From assembly GCA_910589545.1 (NCBI GenBank), contig CAJUSY010000004.1, positions 34,501 through 98,500 of the forward strand: 64,000 nucleotides of DNA. The letters are read 5' to 3'. The first letter of the stretch is position 1, and each line of letters begins with the position of its first letter. Origin of the DNA: Peptoniphilaceae bacterium (GTDB lineage: Bacteria > Bacillota > Clostridia > Tissierellales > Peptoniphilaceae). The position numbers were made by a program, and so were the translations under genes. Below are positions 1 to 8,078 of this stretch, piece by piece. Under the pieces are notes generated by a model, which saw only the letters and a program-made list of their open reading frames with translations, had not been told where the DNA came from and made no database searches.

Positions 1-1
1 T

Positions 2-391
2 TTAACTTTTAAGATACCATCAGGAAAATTAATTTCAATATTTCACAAATTAATGTTGCCACGAAATTTTGTACTTATATTAACGGTAATTATTCGATTT
101 GTACCAACAATTGCTGGGGAATTTAGAACAATAAAAGAAGCTATGAAAGTAAGGGGATTTACAGGTAACTTTTTTCATATTTTATCAAATCCTTTGAGGA
201 CTCTTGAATATGCTATAGTTCCTTTAATTTTTCGTTCTATAAAAGTAGGAGATGAATTATCAGCAGCAGCGATTGTTAGAGGAATTGAAAACCCAATAAA
301 AAGGGATTCATATTATAGTAACAAGTTGTGTAAATTAGACATAATTATAATAACTGCAAGCTTTGTTTTATTTATATTATGTCTTATATGA
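2..391 (+). CDS. EcfT-type ECF transporter transmembrane protein (3' part only)
   Basis: The reading frame is open to the left window edge, so only the last 129 or so codons are present; the ATG at 53 is internal. EcfT proteins couple an S component to two cytoplasmic ATPases for vitamin or metal uptake. The visible part has the cytoplasmic helices before the last membrane segment, including FVPTIAGEFRTIKEAMKVRG and the AAAIVRGIE stretch, which corresponds to the Ala-Arg-Gly ATPase-contact motif of the family, then a C-terminal hydrophobic helix. The next gene is the matching double ATPase and its possible starts touch this stop. The S component, and so the substrate, would lie upstream and cannot be seen. 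Confidence 0.82.
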   Translation, partial: LTFKIPSGKLISIFHKLMLPRNFVLILTVIIRFVPTIAGEFRTIKEAMKVRGFTGNFFHILSNPLRTLEYAIVPLIFRSIKVGDELSAAAIVRGIENPIKRDSYYSNKLCKLDIIIITASFVLFILCLI

Positions 392-402
392 GAGGTGCAT
401 CA

Positions 403-1887
403 TTGAATAATAAACTGGAAATTAGGAAATTATCTTTTTCATATAATAGCAATAAAGATGAACAGTTGAAAGATATAAATTTAGACATTAAAGATGGTGA
501 ATGTTGTGTAATTATAGGGGAGTCGGGATGTGGCAAGTCTACTTTGACAAGGGCTATAAATGGATTAATTCCAAATTTTTACGAAGGAAATTTAGATGGA
601 GAAGTATATATTGATGGCAAATCTATCAGAAATTTAAAATCCTGGGAAATAGCAAAGTTAGTCGGTAATGTATTTCAAGATCCTAGAAGCCAATTTTTTG
701 CCAATGAAGTTAATGGAGAAATTGCATTTGGACCGGAAAATTTGGGATATAAGCGTGATGAAATAATAAGAAGAGTAAATGAATCAACTGAGAAAATGAA
801 TATTGATAAATTGCTAAATAATAGGATATACAATTTATCCTATGGAATTAGGCAAAAAGTAGCAATTTGTTCAGCAAGAGCCATTGAACCATCTATTTAT
901 GTATTTGATGAACCATCTGCAAATCTTGATTTACAATCAATATATAAATTTTCAAAACTTGTAATGGACTTAAAAAATGAAGGAAAAACTATAGTAATTG
1001 TTGAGCATAGGTTATTTTATTTAAAAGGAATAGCTGATAGGTATTTATTGATACAAAATGGATCTTTAATAAATAGTTATAAAGCAGAAGAATTTGAAAA
1101 AATCAGTTCAAAAGACTTAAATGCATTGGGCTTACGCTCAATAAATCTTAATGATATTGTTGTAGATGACCACAAAGTTAAAGAAAAAGAAATTAGTAGT
1201 GACAATTCTTTTGATTTTGAGGTGAAAAATATTAGTAAAAAATATAAAAATAATTTCGTACTAAAAGATGTGTCACTTAAATTTGATAGCAATGAGACTA
1301 TTGCTTTAGTAGGAATAAATGGAACAGGTAAAAGTACACTCGGTAAAATTTATTCTGGGATTCAAAATCAGACTGATGGAGAAATAAAGATAAATGGACT
1401 CAAAGCTAATAAAAAGATGAGGTTAAGCAAAGTGTGGTATATTCCTCAAGATTTAGACTCTCAATTATTTGGGGAAGATTTGATGGATGAATTATTAACT
1501 GGGTTAAAAAATAGAGAAGATTATATCACGAAAGCAGAGGAACTTTTAAAAAAAGTTGGATTATTTGATATAAGAGATAAACATCCAGCAACTTTATCAG
1601 GTGGTCAAAAACAGAGACTAGTTCTATGTGTAGCTATGTTGAGAGAAACACCTTTTATTATATTGGATGAGCCGACATCAGGGCTTGATTTCAGGAGTAT
1701 GGATAAGGTGGGGAGATTAATCAAAGAGGAACAAAAAAAAGGAACAAAATTTTTGATAATTTCTCATGATATTGAATTTATAGCAAAGACGTGTGATAGA
1801 CTTGTAAAACTAGAGAATGGGATAATAACAGAAGATTTTTATATTGATAATATAGGACAGCTGTTAAGAGCTATGGAGGCTAAATAA
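403..1887 (+). CDS. Fused double ATPase of an ECF transporter (EcfA1-EcfA2 type)
   Basis: Two ABC ATPase domains in one chain. The first has Walker A GESGCGKST, a weak signature LSYGIRQK, Walker B VFDEPSANLD and switch His in VEHR. The second has GINGTGKST, LSGGQKQR, ILDEPTSGLD and ISHD. There are no membrane segments, so it is the cytoplasmic motor for the preceding EcfT. I chose TTG at 403 because GAGAGGTG lies six bases upstream; an in-frame ATG at 379 has no comparable ribosome site and would overlap the EcfT stop. The first-domain signature departs from LSGGQ, so the two ATP sites may not be equal. The gene is followed after 15 bases by two ABC half-exporters. Confidence 0.87.
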   Translation: MNNKLEIRKLSFSYNSNKDEQLKDINLDIKDGECCVIIGESGCGKSTLTRAINGLIPNFYEGNLDGEVYIDGKSIRNLKSWEIAKLVGNVFQDPRSQFFANEVNGEIAFGPENLGYKRDEIIRRVNESTEKMNIDKLLNNRIYNLSYGIRQKVAICSARAIEPSIYVFDEPSANLDLQSIYKFSKLVMDLKNEGKTIVIVEHRLFYLKGIADRYLLIQNGSLINSYKAEEFEKISSKDLNALGLRSINLNDIVVDDHKVKEKEISSDNSFDFEVKNISKKYKNNFVLKDVSLKFDSNETIALVGINGTGKSTLGKIYSGIQNQTDGEIKINGLKANKKMRLSKVWYIPQDLDSQLFGEDLMDELLTGLKNREDYITKAEELLKKVGLFDIRDKHPATLSGGQKQRLVLCVAMLRETPFIILDEPTSGLDFRSMDKVGRLIKEEQKKGTKFLIISHDIEFIAKTCDRLVKLENGIITEDFYIDNIGQLLRAMEAK

Positions 1888-1902
1888 TTTAGGAGGTGCG
1901 TA

Positions 1903-3615
1903 ATGGAAGTTTTAAAAAAGCATATAGGACAAATTTTATCATCAGTTATTATTGCAGTAATTGGTGTTTTTTGTAGTGTTGTACCATATTTTGCTTTAGC
2001 TAAGATTACTCAAAATATAGCAATTAGTAATACAGATTTAGAATTCTATATAAGACCAATTTTGCTTATTTTAGGTGGGTTAATAGGAAGTGTTATTTTT
2101 CATGAGATTTCAACTTTAATTTCTCACAATTTAGCATTTCGCATAATAGAGGATGAGAGGAAGAAACTTGTAAGAAAAATTAATAGATTATCAATGGGAG
2201 AGATTGAAAAACGATCTAGTGGAGAATGGACTCAGTTTATGGTAGAAACTTTGAATAAAATTGAGCAACCGATAGCTCATGTTATTCCTGAAGTAATAGC
2301 TAATCTTATCATTCCAATCGCTTTAGTAGTTATTATTTTTATAATGGATTGGAGGATTGGAATTGCAAATCTTATTACATTACCACTAGGGGTGTTATTT
2401 TCAATTCTAATGATGGGTGGATATGAAGAAAAATCACGAAATTATCAAGAAGCCGCAAAAAACATGAATACAACAGCTGTTGAATATATTAGAGGTATTC
2501 AAGTTATAAAGGCATTCAATAAATCTGCATCATCATATGGAAAATTTGTAGATGCTGTAAATAGTAATAGAGACAGTATGCTAAATTGGTATTTAAGTGT
2601 TTGTTTCTATATGACAGCAGCAATGGAAGTTTTACCATCAACTTTATTATTTGTTTTACCAACTTCTTTATACTTGTATATGAATGGAAGTATTGAAGTA
2701 GGCAATCTAATAATGTGTGTTTTATTATCTTATGCCTGCTACAAACCTTTGATTAAAGCTATGAGTCATATGGATACTATGGCGAATGTAAGAGTTGTAA
2801 TAGATGAAATAAAAAATGTTATGGAGTTACCAGAGTTAGAACGAGGTAATGGAGAGGAAAAAATAAGATCATACGATATTAATTTTGAAAATGTATGTTT
2901 TGCCTATAATGATAAGAAAAAAGTTTTTGATAACTTATCCTTTAGTGCAAAAGAAAATAAACTTACAGCTATTGTTGGTTATTCTGGCGGAGGAAAATCC
3001 ACTATTGCTAAGCTAATTGCGGGATATTGGAACATTAATAAAGGGAAAATATCCGTAGGAAATGTAAATCTTAAAGATGTTTCTCTTGAAAAGAACATGG
3101 AACTTGTAACCTATGTATCACAAGAAAATTATCTATTTAGAAAAAGTATTATAGATAATATGAGAATGGCAAATCAAAATGCTAGTATTGAAGAGATAAA
3201 AGACGCTTGTAAAAAAGCTTCTTGCCATGACTTTATTATGAGTCTTCCTAATGGATATGAAACCATAATTGGAGAATCTGGGAGCAACTTGTCTGGAGGA
3301 GAGAGACAAAGACTTACAATAGCAAGAGCTTTGCTTAAAGATAGCCCAATAGTTTTATTAGACGAAGCTACAGCATATTCTGATCCAGATAATGAAGCTG
3401 AAATTCAAAAATCTATAGATGCATTGGTTGAAAATAAAACTGTTATTATGATTGCTCATAGGCTTTCTACAATAATAGGAGCCGATAAGATCATAGTATT
3501 AAACAATGGGGAAATTGAAGCAGAAGGAACTCATAAAGAACTTCTTGGAAAAAGTGAAACATATGCAAAAATGTGGAAATCACACATAAGTTTATCAAAC
3601 GATAGGGGTGAGTAA
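1903..3615 (+). CDS. ABC half-transporter, exporter fold, first of a pair
   Basis: 570 residues: an N-terminal membrane domain of about six helices (to about residue 300) and a C-terminal ATPase with GYSGGGKST, LSGGERQR and LLDEATAYSD. The aromatic-Ser-Asp after DEAT, instead of the usual SALD, is like the siderophore-importing exporter-fold pairs (YbtP/YbtQ, IrtA/IrtB). The preceding ribosome site AGGAGGTG is strong. Its stop directly abuts the next start, so the two half-transporters are probably made together and form a heterodimer. Together with the ECF genes upstream this suggests uptake or export of a metal chelate or small peptide; the substrate is inferred only. Confidence 0.85.
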   Translation: MEVLKKHIGQILSSVIIAVIGVFCSVVPYFALAKITQNIAISNTDLEFYIRPILLILGGLIGSVIFHEISTLISHNLAFRIIEDERKKLVRKINRLSMGEIEKRSSGEWTQFMVETLNKIEQPIAHVIPEVIANLIIPIALVVIIFIMDWRIGIANLITLPLGVLFSILMMGGYEEKSRNYQEAAKNMNTTAVEYIRGIQVIKAFNKSASSYGKFVDAVNSNRDSMLNWYLSVCFYMTAAMEVLPSTLLFVLPTSLYLYMNGSIEVGNLIMCVLLSYACYKPLIKAMSHMDTMANVRVVIDEIKNVMELPELERGNGEEKIRSYDINFENVCFAYNDKKKVFDNLSFSAKENKLTAIVGYSGGGKSTIAKLIAGYWNINKGKISVGNVNLKDVSLEKNMELVTYVSQENYLFRKSIIDNMRMANQNASIEEIKDACKKASCHDFIMSLPNGYETIIGESGSNLSGGERQRLTIARALLKDSPIVLLDEATAYSDPDNEAEIQKSIDALVENKTVIMIAHRLSTIIGADKIIVLNNGEIEAEGTHKELLGKSETYAKMWKSHISLSNDRGE

Positions 3616-5361
3616 ATGAAAGAATTAATTCACAAGTTATATTGGGTCGCTGGAAAAGAATCTTCCAAAATTAGCAAGATGTTTTTCTTTGAAGTATTAA
3701 AAAGTATATTTGAAGGAATATCCCTTGGAGCTACAATGTTGCTTTTACTTAAAATATTTCAAAATATATTTGAAGGAAGAAATATTACACAAGAAGACAT
3801 CTATGTCGTATTTGCAATAGCTCTACTAAGTGTAGTAGGGAAAATATTATCTAGTTATATGGCTGATAGAAATAAATACATCGCAACTTACAATATGGGA
3901 GCAGAAAATAGGCTATATATAGGTGATCAGCTAAAAAAAGTGAATATGGGATATTTTAGCAGTAATCGCCTTGGAAACATTTCAGGCGGATTAACCACAG
4001 TTATAGGTGAACTTGAAACCGTAGGAGTTAATATAATAGAAACTTTATTTGTGGGAGTAATTCAAACTATAATAATGGCGATATTTATGATTCCGTTTGA
4101 TATAGTTACAGGTTCTATAATTTTAGGAACTTTATTCTTAGGAATGTTATGCAATGCTATCTTTCAAAAGAAATCAGACGAGTTGACTAAAAAATTACAA
4201 GCTTTAAAAATAAATCTAAATGCATCTACTTTGGAGTATGTTAAAGGTATTAGTGTTATTAAATCATTTGGAAAAAGTGGTGAAATGACTAAAGAATTGG
4301 ATAGAGAGATTTATAAAAATAGAAGAGGTTTTATAAATGTTGAAAAAACTGTAGCACCTGCTGCTTTGATATTTCTAATTATATTTAAATTGGGGATTTG
4401 TCTTATTATATTTTCAGCTATTTATAGATTTTGCATAGGAGAAATTGATCATTATAAATCTGTAATGCTTGTAGTGTCTAGTTTTATTGTTTTTTCTGGT
4501 TTTGAAATGGCTGGAAGTATGCAAAACGTTAGAGGAATAGCTATACAAAACTTGGATTCAATTGCTAAACTTAGGAATTTACCAACAATTTCAGAAGGCA
4601 CAAGAACAAGCTTTGAAAAAGGAGATATAAATCTAAAGGACGTTGACTTCTCATATGACAAACAGAACTTATTTAACCGTTTAAATTTAGATATTCCAAA
4701 AGGTAAGACTACAGCAATTGTAGGCGGTTCTGGCAGTGGAAAAACAACACTTTGTAATTTGATAGCTAGATTTTGGGATGTAGATTCTGGAGAAATATTG
4801 ATTGATGATAATAACATAAAAGATTTTAGATATGACAATTTGTTATCTAATTTCACTTTTGTTTTTCAAGACGTCTATTTATTTGATGACACTATAAAAA
4901 ACAACATTAAGTTCGGAAATCCAGAAGCTAGTGATGAGGAAGTTATTAATGTTGCTAAGCAAGCACAGTGTCATGAATTTATTATGAAGTTGTCAGATGG
5001 TTATGACACAGTTTTACAAGAGGGTGGTTCAAATTTATCTGGAGGAGAGCGTCAGAGAATATCTATAGCAAGAGCTATGCTAAAACCAAGCAGAATTGTT
5101 ATTCTTGACGAAGCAACTTCAAGTGTAGATCCAGAAAATGAACAACAACTTATAACTGCTTTAAACAATTTGTTAAAAGATAAAACTGTAATTGTGATTG
5201 CACATAAACTTGAAACTATTAAAAATGCTGATCAAATTGTTGTTATGGATAAAGGAAATATTGAAAGTATTGGTAAACATAAAGAGCTTATGGAAAAATC
5301 ACACATATACAAGAGCTTTATTGAGAAAAGAGAAAAAGCTACTGGTTGGAAAATTGAATAA
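3616..5361 (+). CDS. ABC half-transporter, exporter fold, second of a pair
   Basis: 581 residues: six predicted membrane helices, then an ATPase with GGSGSGKTT, LSGGERQR, VILDEATSSVDPENE and an AHKLETI switch region. It starts at the base after the previous stop, preceded by AGGGGTGAG in the end of that gene. Both partners have intact ATPase motifs, so the heterodimer should have two working ATP sites. The pairing with an ECF module resembles accessory nutrient or siderophore-uptake cassettes on mobile elements; that is an inference from gene order. An ordinary multidrug heterodimer is the alternative. Confidence 0.85.
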   Translation: MKELIHKLYWVAGKESSKISKMFFFEVLKSIFEGISLGATMLLLLKIFQNIFEGRNITQEDIYVVFAIALLSVVGKILSSYMADRNKYIATYNMGAENRLYIGDQLKKVNMGYFSSNRLGNISGGLTTVIGELETVGVNIIETLFVGVIQTIIMAIFMIPFDIVTGSIILGTLFLGMLCNAIFQKKSDELTKKLQALKINLNASTLEYVKGISVIKSFGKSGEMTKELDREIYKNRRGFINVEKTVAPAALIFLIIFKLGICLIIFSAIYRFCIGEIDHYKSVMLVVSSFIVFSGFEMAGSMQNVRGIAIQNLDSIAKLRNLPTISEGTRTSFEKGDINLKDVDFSYDKQNLFNRLNLDIPKGKTTAIVGGSGSGKTTLCNLIARFWDVDSGEILIDDNNIKDFRYDNLLSNFTFVFQDVYLFDDTIKNNIKFGNPEASDEEVINVAKQAQCHEFIMKLSDGYDTVLQEGGSNLSGGERQRISIARAMLKPSRIVILDEATSSVDPENEQQLITALNNLLKDKTVIVIAHKLETIKNADQIVVMDKGNIESIGKHKELMEKSHIYKSFIEKREKATGWKIE

Positions 5362-5382
5362 AATTTAATAGAGGATGATTTT

Positions 5383-6747
5383 ATGAAACAAGATATGAAA
5401 GAACAATTATTAACAAAAAGACCCATAGATTTACTTTTTCAATTATCTGTCCCTGCTGTAATAGGAATGATAGTAATAGGTCTTTATCCACTAATGGATG
5501 GAATTTTTGCAGGAAATATTATAGGACAAACTGCAATGACAGCTTGTGGTGTAGCTATGCCACTTACCTTTTTTAATAGTGGAGTATCTACACTCATAGG
5601 TGTAGGTTCAGCATCAGTTTTATCAAGAGCTATAGGAAAGGGTGACCAAAAAACAGTTGATAAAATTATGGGGAATTTAATCTTTTGGGTTATTCTATTC
5701 TCATCAATTATTACAATAGGCGGAATTTTACTTGCACCACATTTTTTAGATATGGTTGGAGCAAGTGGAGAAATTAAAGAATATGGTATCAGATATTTAC
5801 GAGTAATTTTCATTGGTTCTTTATTTGTAAACTTTACTCAATCAGCAAACATGGTTATGCGTGGAGAAGGATTAATGAAAAAAGCAATGCTCATTATGGG
5901 GCTAGGAGCTTTTTTAAACATAATTCTTGATCCCATTCTAATGAAATTAATGGGGAAATATGCAATTGAAGGGGCTGCACTTGCAACTATTACAGCACAA
6001 TTGGTTCAAGCAATAATAACACTCCATTACTTCAAATACAAAAGTAAAGCAGTAAAAATAAATAAAATCAAACCTGATCAGGAAATAAAAAAAGAAATGT
6101 TTGGCGTGGGTTCATCTGCTATGATGATGCAAATTTTATTTATGATTCAACAAACAATGCTATATAAAATGTCATTTAAATATGGCGGAGATACAAATGC
6201 TATCTTGATGGCAGCAACACTTAGAATATATGCCTTTTCATTCATTCCACTTTGGGGAATGAGTCAAGGTTTACAACCTGTAGTTGGTACAAATTTTGGA
6301 GCGAAAAAATACGACAGAGTAAAAGAAGCTATGAAAGTATTTTCTATCGGAGGATTAGTTCTTGCATCAATATTTTGGATACCAGCATTAGCATTTTCAA
6401 AGAATATACTTTCCTTATTTGGAGTAGAAGAAAGTATTATAACTCAGGGAATAGGGAACTTTAGACTATTTTATTCTATCTTTATCCTATATGGAGTAAT
6501 GGTAATGACTATAACATTCTTCCAATCAATAGGAAACGCTAAAAAAGCCGGCATAATAGTAATGCTAAGACAGTTATTTTTATTCGTACCTGCCATGATT
6601 ATTTTACCAATGATATTTGGAGTTAAAGCAGTATGGTTTGCAGAACCCCTTGTAGATTTAATTATGATAATAGCTGGTGTAGTAATGATGTTTGGGGAAT
6701 TAAATAGGATGGATAAAATCAGTTTGAAAAATTCAAGTAATGAATAA
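5383..6747 (+). CDS. MATE family efflux transporter
   Basis: 454 residues with about twelve hydrophobic helices in two similar halves. The N-terminal PIDLLFQLSVPAVIGMIVIG and the GIFAGNIIGQTAMTACGVAMP segment are typical of the cation-coupled MATE drug and dinucleotide exporters. The start has GAGGATG upstream and follows the ABC pair by 21 bases, so it is probably the last gene of the cargo operon. It may export the compound handled by the preceding transporters, or be an independent drug pump. No membrane segment appears missing. Confidence 0.87.
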   Translation: MKQDMKEQLLTKRPIDLLFQLSVPAVIGMIVIGLYPLMDGIFAGNIIGQTAMTACGVAMPLTFFNSGVSTLIGVGSASVLSRAIGKGDQKTVDKIMGNLIFWVILFSSIITIGGILLAPHFLDMVGASGEIKEYGIRYLRVIFIGSLFVNFTQSANMVMRGEGLMKKAMLIMGLGAFLNIILDPILMKLMGKYAIEGAALATITAQLVQAIITLHYFKYKSKAVKINKIKPDQEIKKEMFGVGSSAMMMQILFMIQQTMLYKMSFKYGGDTNAILMAATLRIYAFSFIPLWGMSQGLQPVVGTNFGAKKYDRVKEAMKVFSIGGLVLASIFWIPALAFSKNILSLFGVEESIITQGIGNFRLFYSIFILYGVMVMTITFFQSIGNAKKAGIIVMLRQLFLFVPAMIILPMIFGVKAVWFAEPLVDLIMIIAGVVMMFGELNRMDKISLKNSSNE

Positions 6748-6780
6748 TAAGTGGGTTTATTTAAAAGAATGGAGGGAAAT

Positions 6781-6849
6781 ATGCAAATAAATATAATTAA
6801 AGTAAATTTACCTTTTTTCTTTGGTTTACGCTGTTTACAAGTTAGATAA
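6781..6849 (+). CDS. Possible 22-residue leader peptide
   Basis: ATG with GGAGGGAA six bases upstream opens a 22-codon frame (MQINIIKVNLPFFFGLRCLQVR). It is followed by inverted repeats and an intrinsic terminator before the sigma-like gene, an arrangement seen in translation-controlled attenuators. I do not recognise the peptide. It could also be a chance frame. Confidence 0.35.
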   Translation: MQINIIKVNLPFFFGLRCLQVR

Positions 6850-6902
6850 CTCAGTTAAAAAATTAAATACAATTACTATTAGAAAGAGTTTCTTTCATTC
6901 TA

Positions 6903-6944
6903 GAGGACTAACCATGCCCAAGAGCAGGAGTCCTCCTTTTTTTG
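6903..6944 (+). terminator. Intrinsic terminator between MATE gene and sigma-like gene
   Basis: Seven-base perfect stem GAGGACT / AGTCCTC around a 19-base loop, followed one base later by seven T. It lies after the possible leader peptide and 42 bases before the next gene, so it can end the cargo operon or act as an attenuator. Confidence 0.75.
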
Positions 6945-6985
6945 TCTGAAAACATAAAGACAAAAAAAGAATGGAGGAAACATAA

Positions 6986-7396
6986 ATGACAAAAGAATAT
7001 TACCTTTATGTCGGTGGACAAAAAATCAAAGTAAGTGAGCAGATATACAAAGCCTACTGGCAAGAAAGAGAACATGAAAAATATTTAGAGCAGGTGGACA
7101 AGAAAAACCACTTGCTATTTTTTTCGTCTCTAAATCACGATGGGAATTTTGAAAATAATCTAGAAGATAAAAATGTTGATGTAGAAAAAGTTGTCGCAAC
7201 ACAAATGATGATTGAAGCACTAAGAAATGCTATGTTAAAGTTAAATGAGGAGGAACGGGAAATAATTGAAAGATTATATTTCAATGATGAAACACTTCGT
7301 GCAGTAGCGAAGACTCAAAATATCTCACATCCAACTTTAATTAAAAGACGAGATAAAATTTTAGAAAAACTAAAGAAATTTATAGAAGAACTATAA
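6986..7396 (+). CDS. Sigma-70 region 4-like regulatory protein of the mobile element
   Basis: 136 residues. The C-terminal half contains LNEEEREIIERLYFNDETLR followed by VAKTQNISHPTLIKRRDKIL, a sigma region 4 helix-turn-helix. The N-terminal half is short and lacks region 2, so it cannot be a full sigma factor. Proteins of this size and form are common in Gram-positive conjugative and mobilizable elements upstream of excision genes. The ribosome site is GGAGGAAA. It probably controls element genes, but its target promoter is not visible. Confidence 0.75.
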   Translation: MTKEYYLYVGGQKIKVSEQIYKAYWQEREHEKYLEQVDKKNHLLFFSSLNHDGNFENNLEDKNVDVEKVVATQMMIEALRNAMLKLNEEEREIIERLYFNDETLRAVAKTQNISHPTLIKRRDKILEKLKKFIEEL

Positions 7397-7410
7397 ATTA
7401 TGGTTACCAA

Positions 7411-7459
7411 AGAGGGCAAATTTTCCTTTATAAAGTGAAGGGGAGTTTTGTCCTCTTTT
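7411..7459 (+). terminator. Probable intrinsic terminator after the sigma-like gene
   Basis: AGAGGGCAAA pairs with TTTGTCCTCT (one G-T wobble) around a 26-base loop, followed by TTTTAT. It begins 14 bases after the stop codon. Confidence 0.6.
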
Positions 7460-7499
7460 ATATAAAAAAAGAAATTAATAGAAATTTGAACCTTGACAA

Positions 7500-7800
7500 C
7501 TGAATAGACCAAGACAGGACATTAACCATTTGTGGAGCTTTATAATTTCTTCGCCATGACATTTCTGCTGATAAGGATTTCGGTTTAAATAAATACTCTA
7601 GTTAAAAGAAGGATAAAAGAAAACGAGCGATAAAAAGAAATTATATATTCAGCCTAGGAAACTGATGCATTGAAGCAAATGGGGATAATGATACTTCTAC
7701 AGTTGTTGCCGGCTCATCTTGAAAAGGGGCGGTGGTGAAATTCCAATGTCGTGACCTACACGCCTGTTAATGTCAAAAAACTTAAAAATATTGAAGATAA
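7500..7800 (+). ncRNA. Non-coding stretch, possible structured RNA
   Basis: I see no credible coding frame here. Two 11-base segments, 7541-7551 (TATAATTTCTT) and 7635-7645 (AAGAAATTATA), are perfectly complementary. The following 150 bases are richer in G and C than the surroundings, with several short complementary blocks including GGCG at about 7729 against CGCC at about 7761. It sits just before the small protein and recombinase operon, where a leader RNA or an origin of transfer could act. I cannot assign it to a known RNA family. Confidence 0.35.
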
Positions 7801-7812
7801 GGAGAAGATATT

Positions 7813-7980
7813 ATGTGTGATGAACATAATATAAATACAGAAATGAAAACAGATAAAAAAGATAAACAGATGATAAATCAAATTGATGGTTGGAATATAG
7901 AAGTTAAATTTAATGAAAATGGATTTAGCTTAGAAAATTTAGTAGAGGAATACATCAAAGAAAAATTTTCTGTCTATTAG
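7813..7980 (+). CDS. Small element protein, possibly TnpW-like
   Basis: 55 codons with AAGGAGAAG 7 bases upstream of ATG. The protein is very polar at the N-terminus and ends in a beta-helix-like stretch (WNIEVKFNENGFSLENLVEE). The size, the pattern of an IxVxF strand followed by a helix, and the position just before large serine recombinases resemble the small TnpW-type proteins of Tn4451-related elements. The sequence likeness is weak and the assignment is a guess; the gene itself looks real. Confidence 0.55.
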   Translation: MCDEHNINTEMKTDKKDKQMINQIDGWNIEVKFNENGFSLENLVEEYIKEKFSVY

Positions 7981-7995
7981 GGGCTGACAGAAAAT
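7965..7995 (+). repeat. Perfect 10-base hairpin over the stop of the small protein gene
   Basis: ATTTTCTGTC and GACAGAAAAT form a perfect 10-base inverted repeat with an 11-base loop. No T run follows, so it is not an ordinary terminator. It may stabilise the upstream message or modulate recombinase expression 84 bases downstream. Confidence 0.6.
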
Positions 7996-8078
7996 ATAAG
8001 GAGCGTTATAATATTTTTGTGGAAGCCTAGCCTTGGTTCGATTTATTGTATGTAAATTGAATTAAAGGAGGCTTTTTT

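Noticed and set aside
6252..6464. Plus-strand 70-codon frame within the first MATE gene
   Set aside because: It is a shifted frame of the transporter gene with no start signal.
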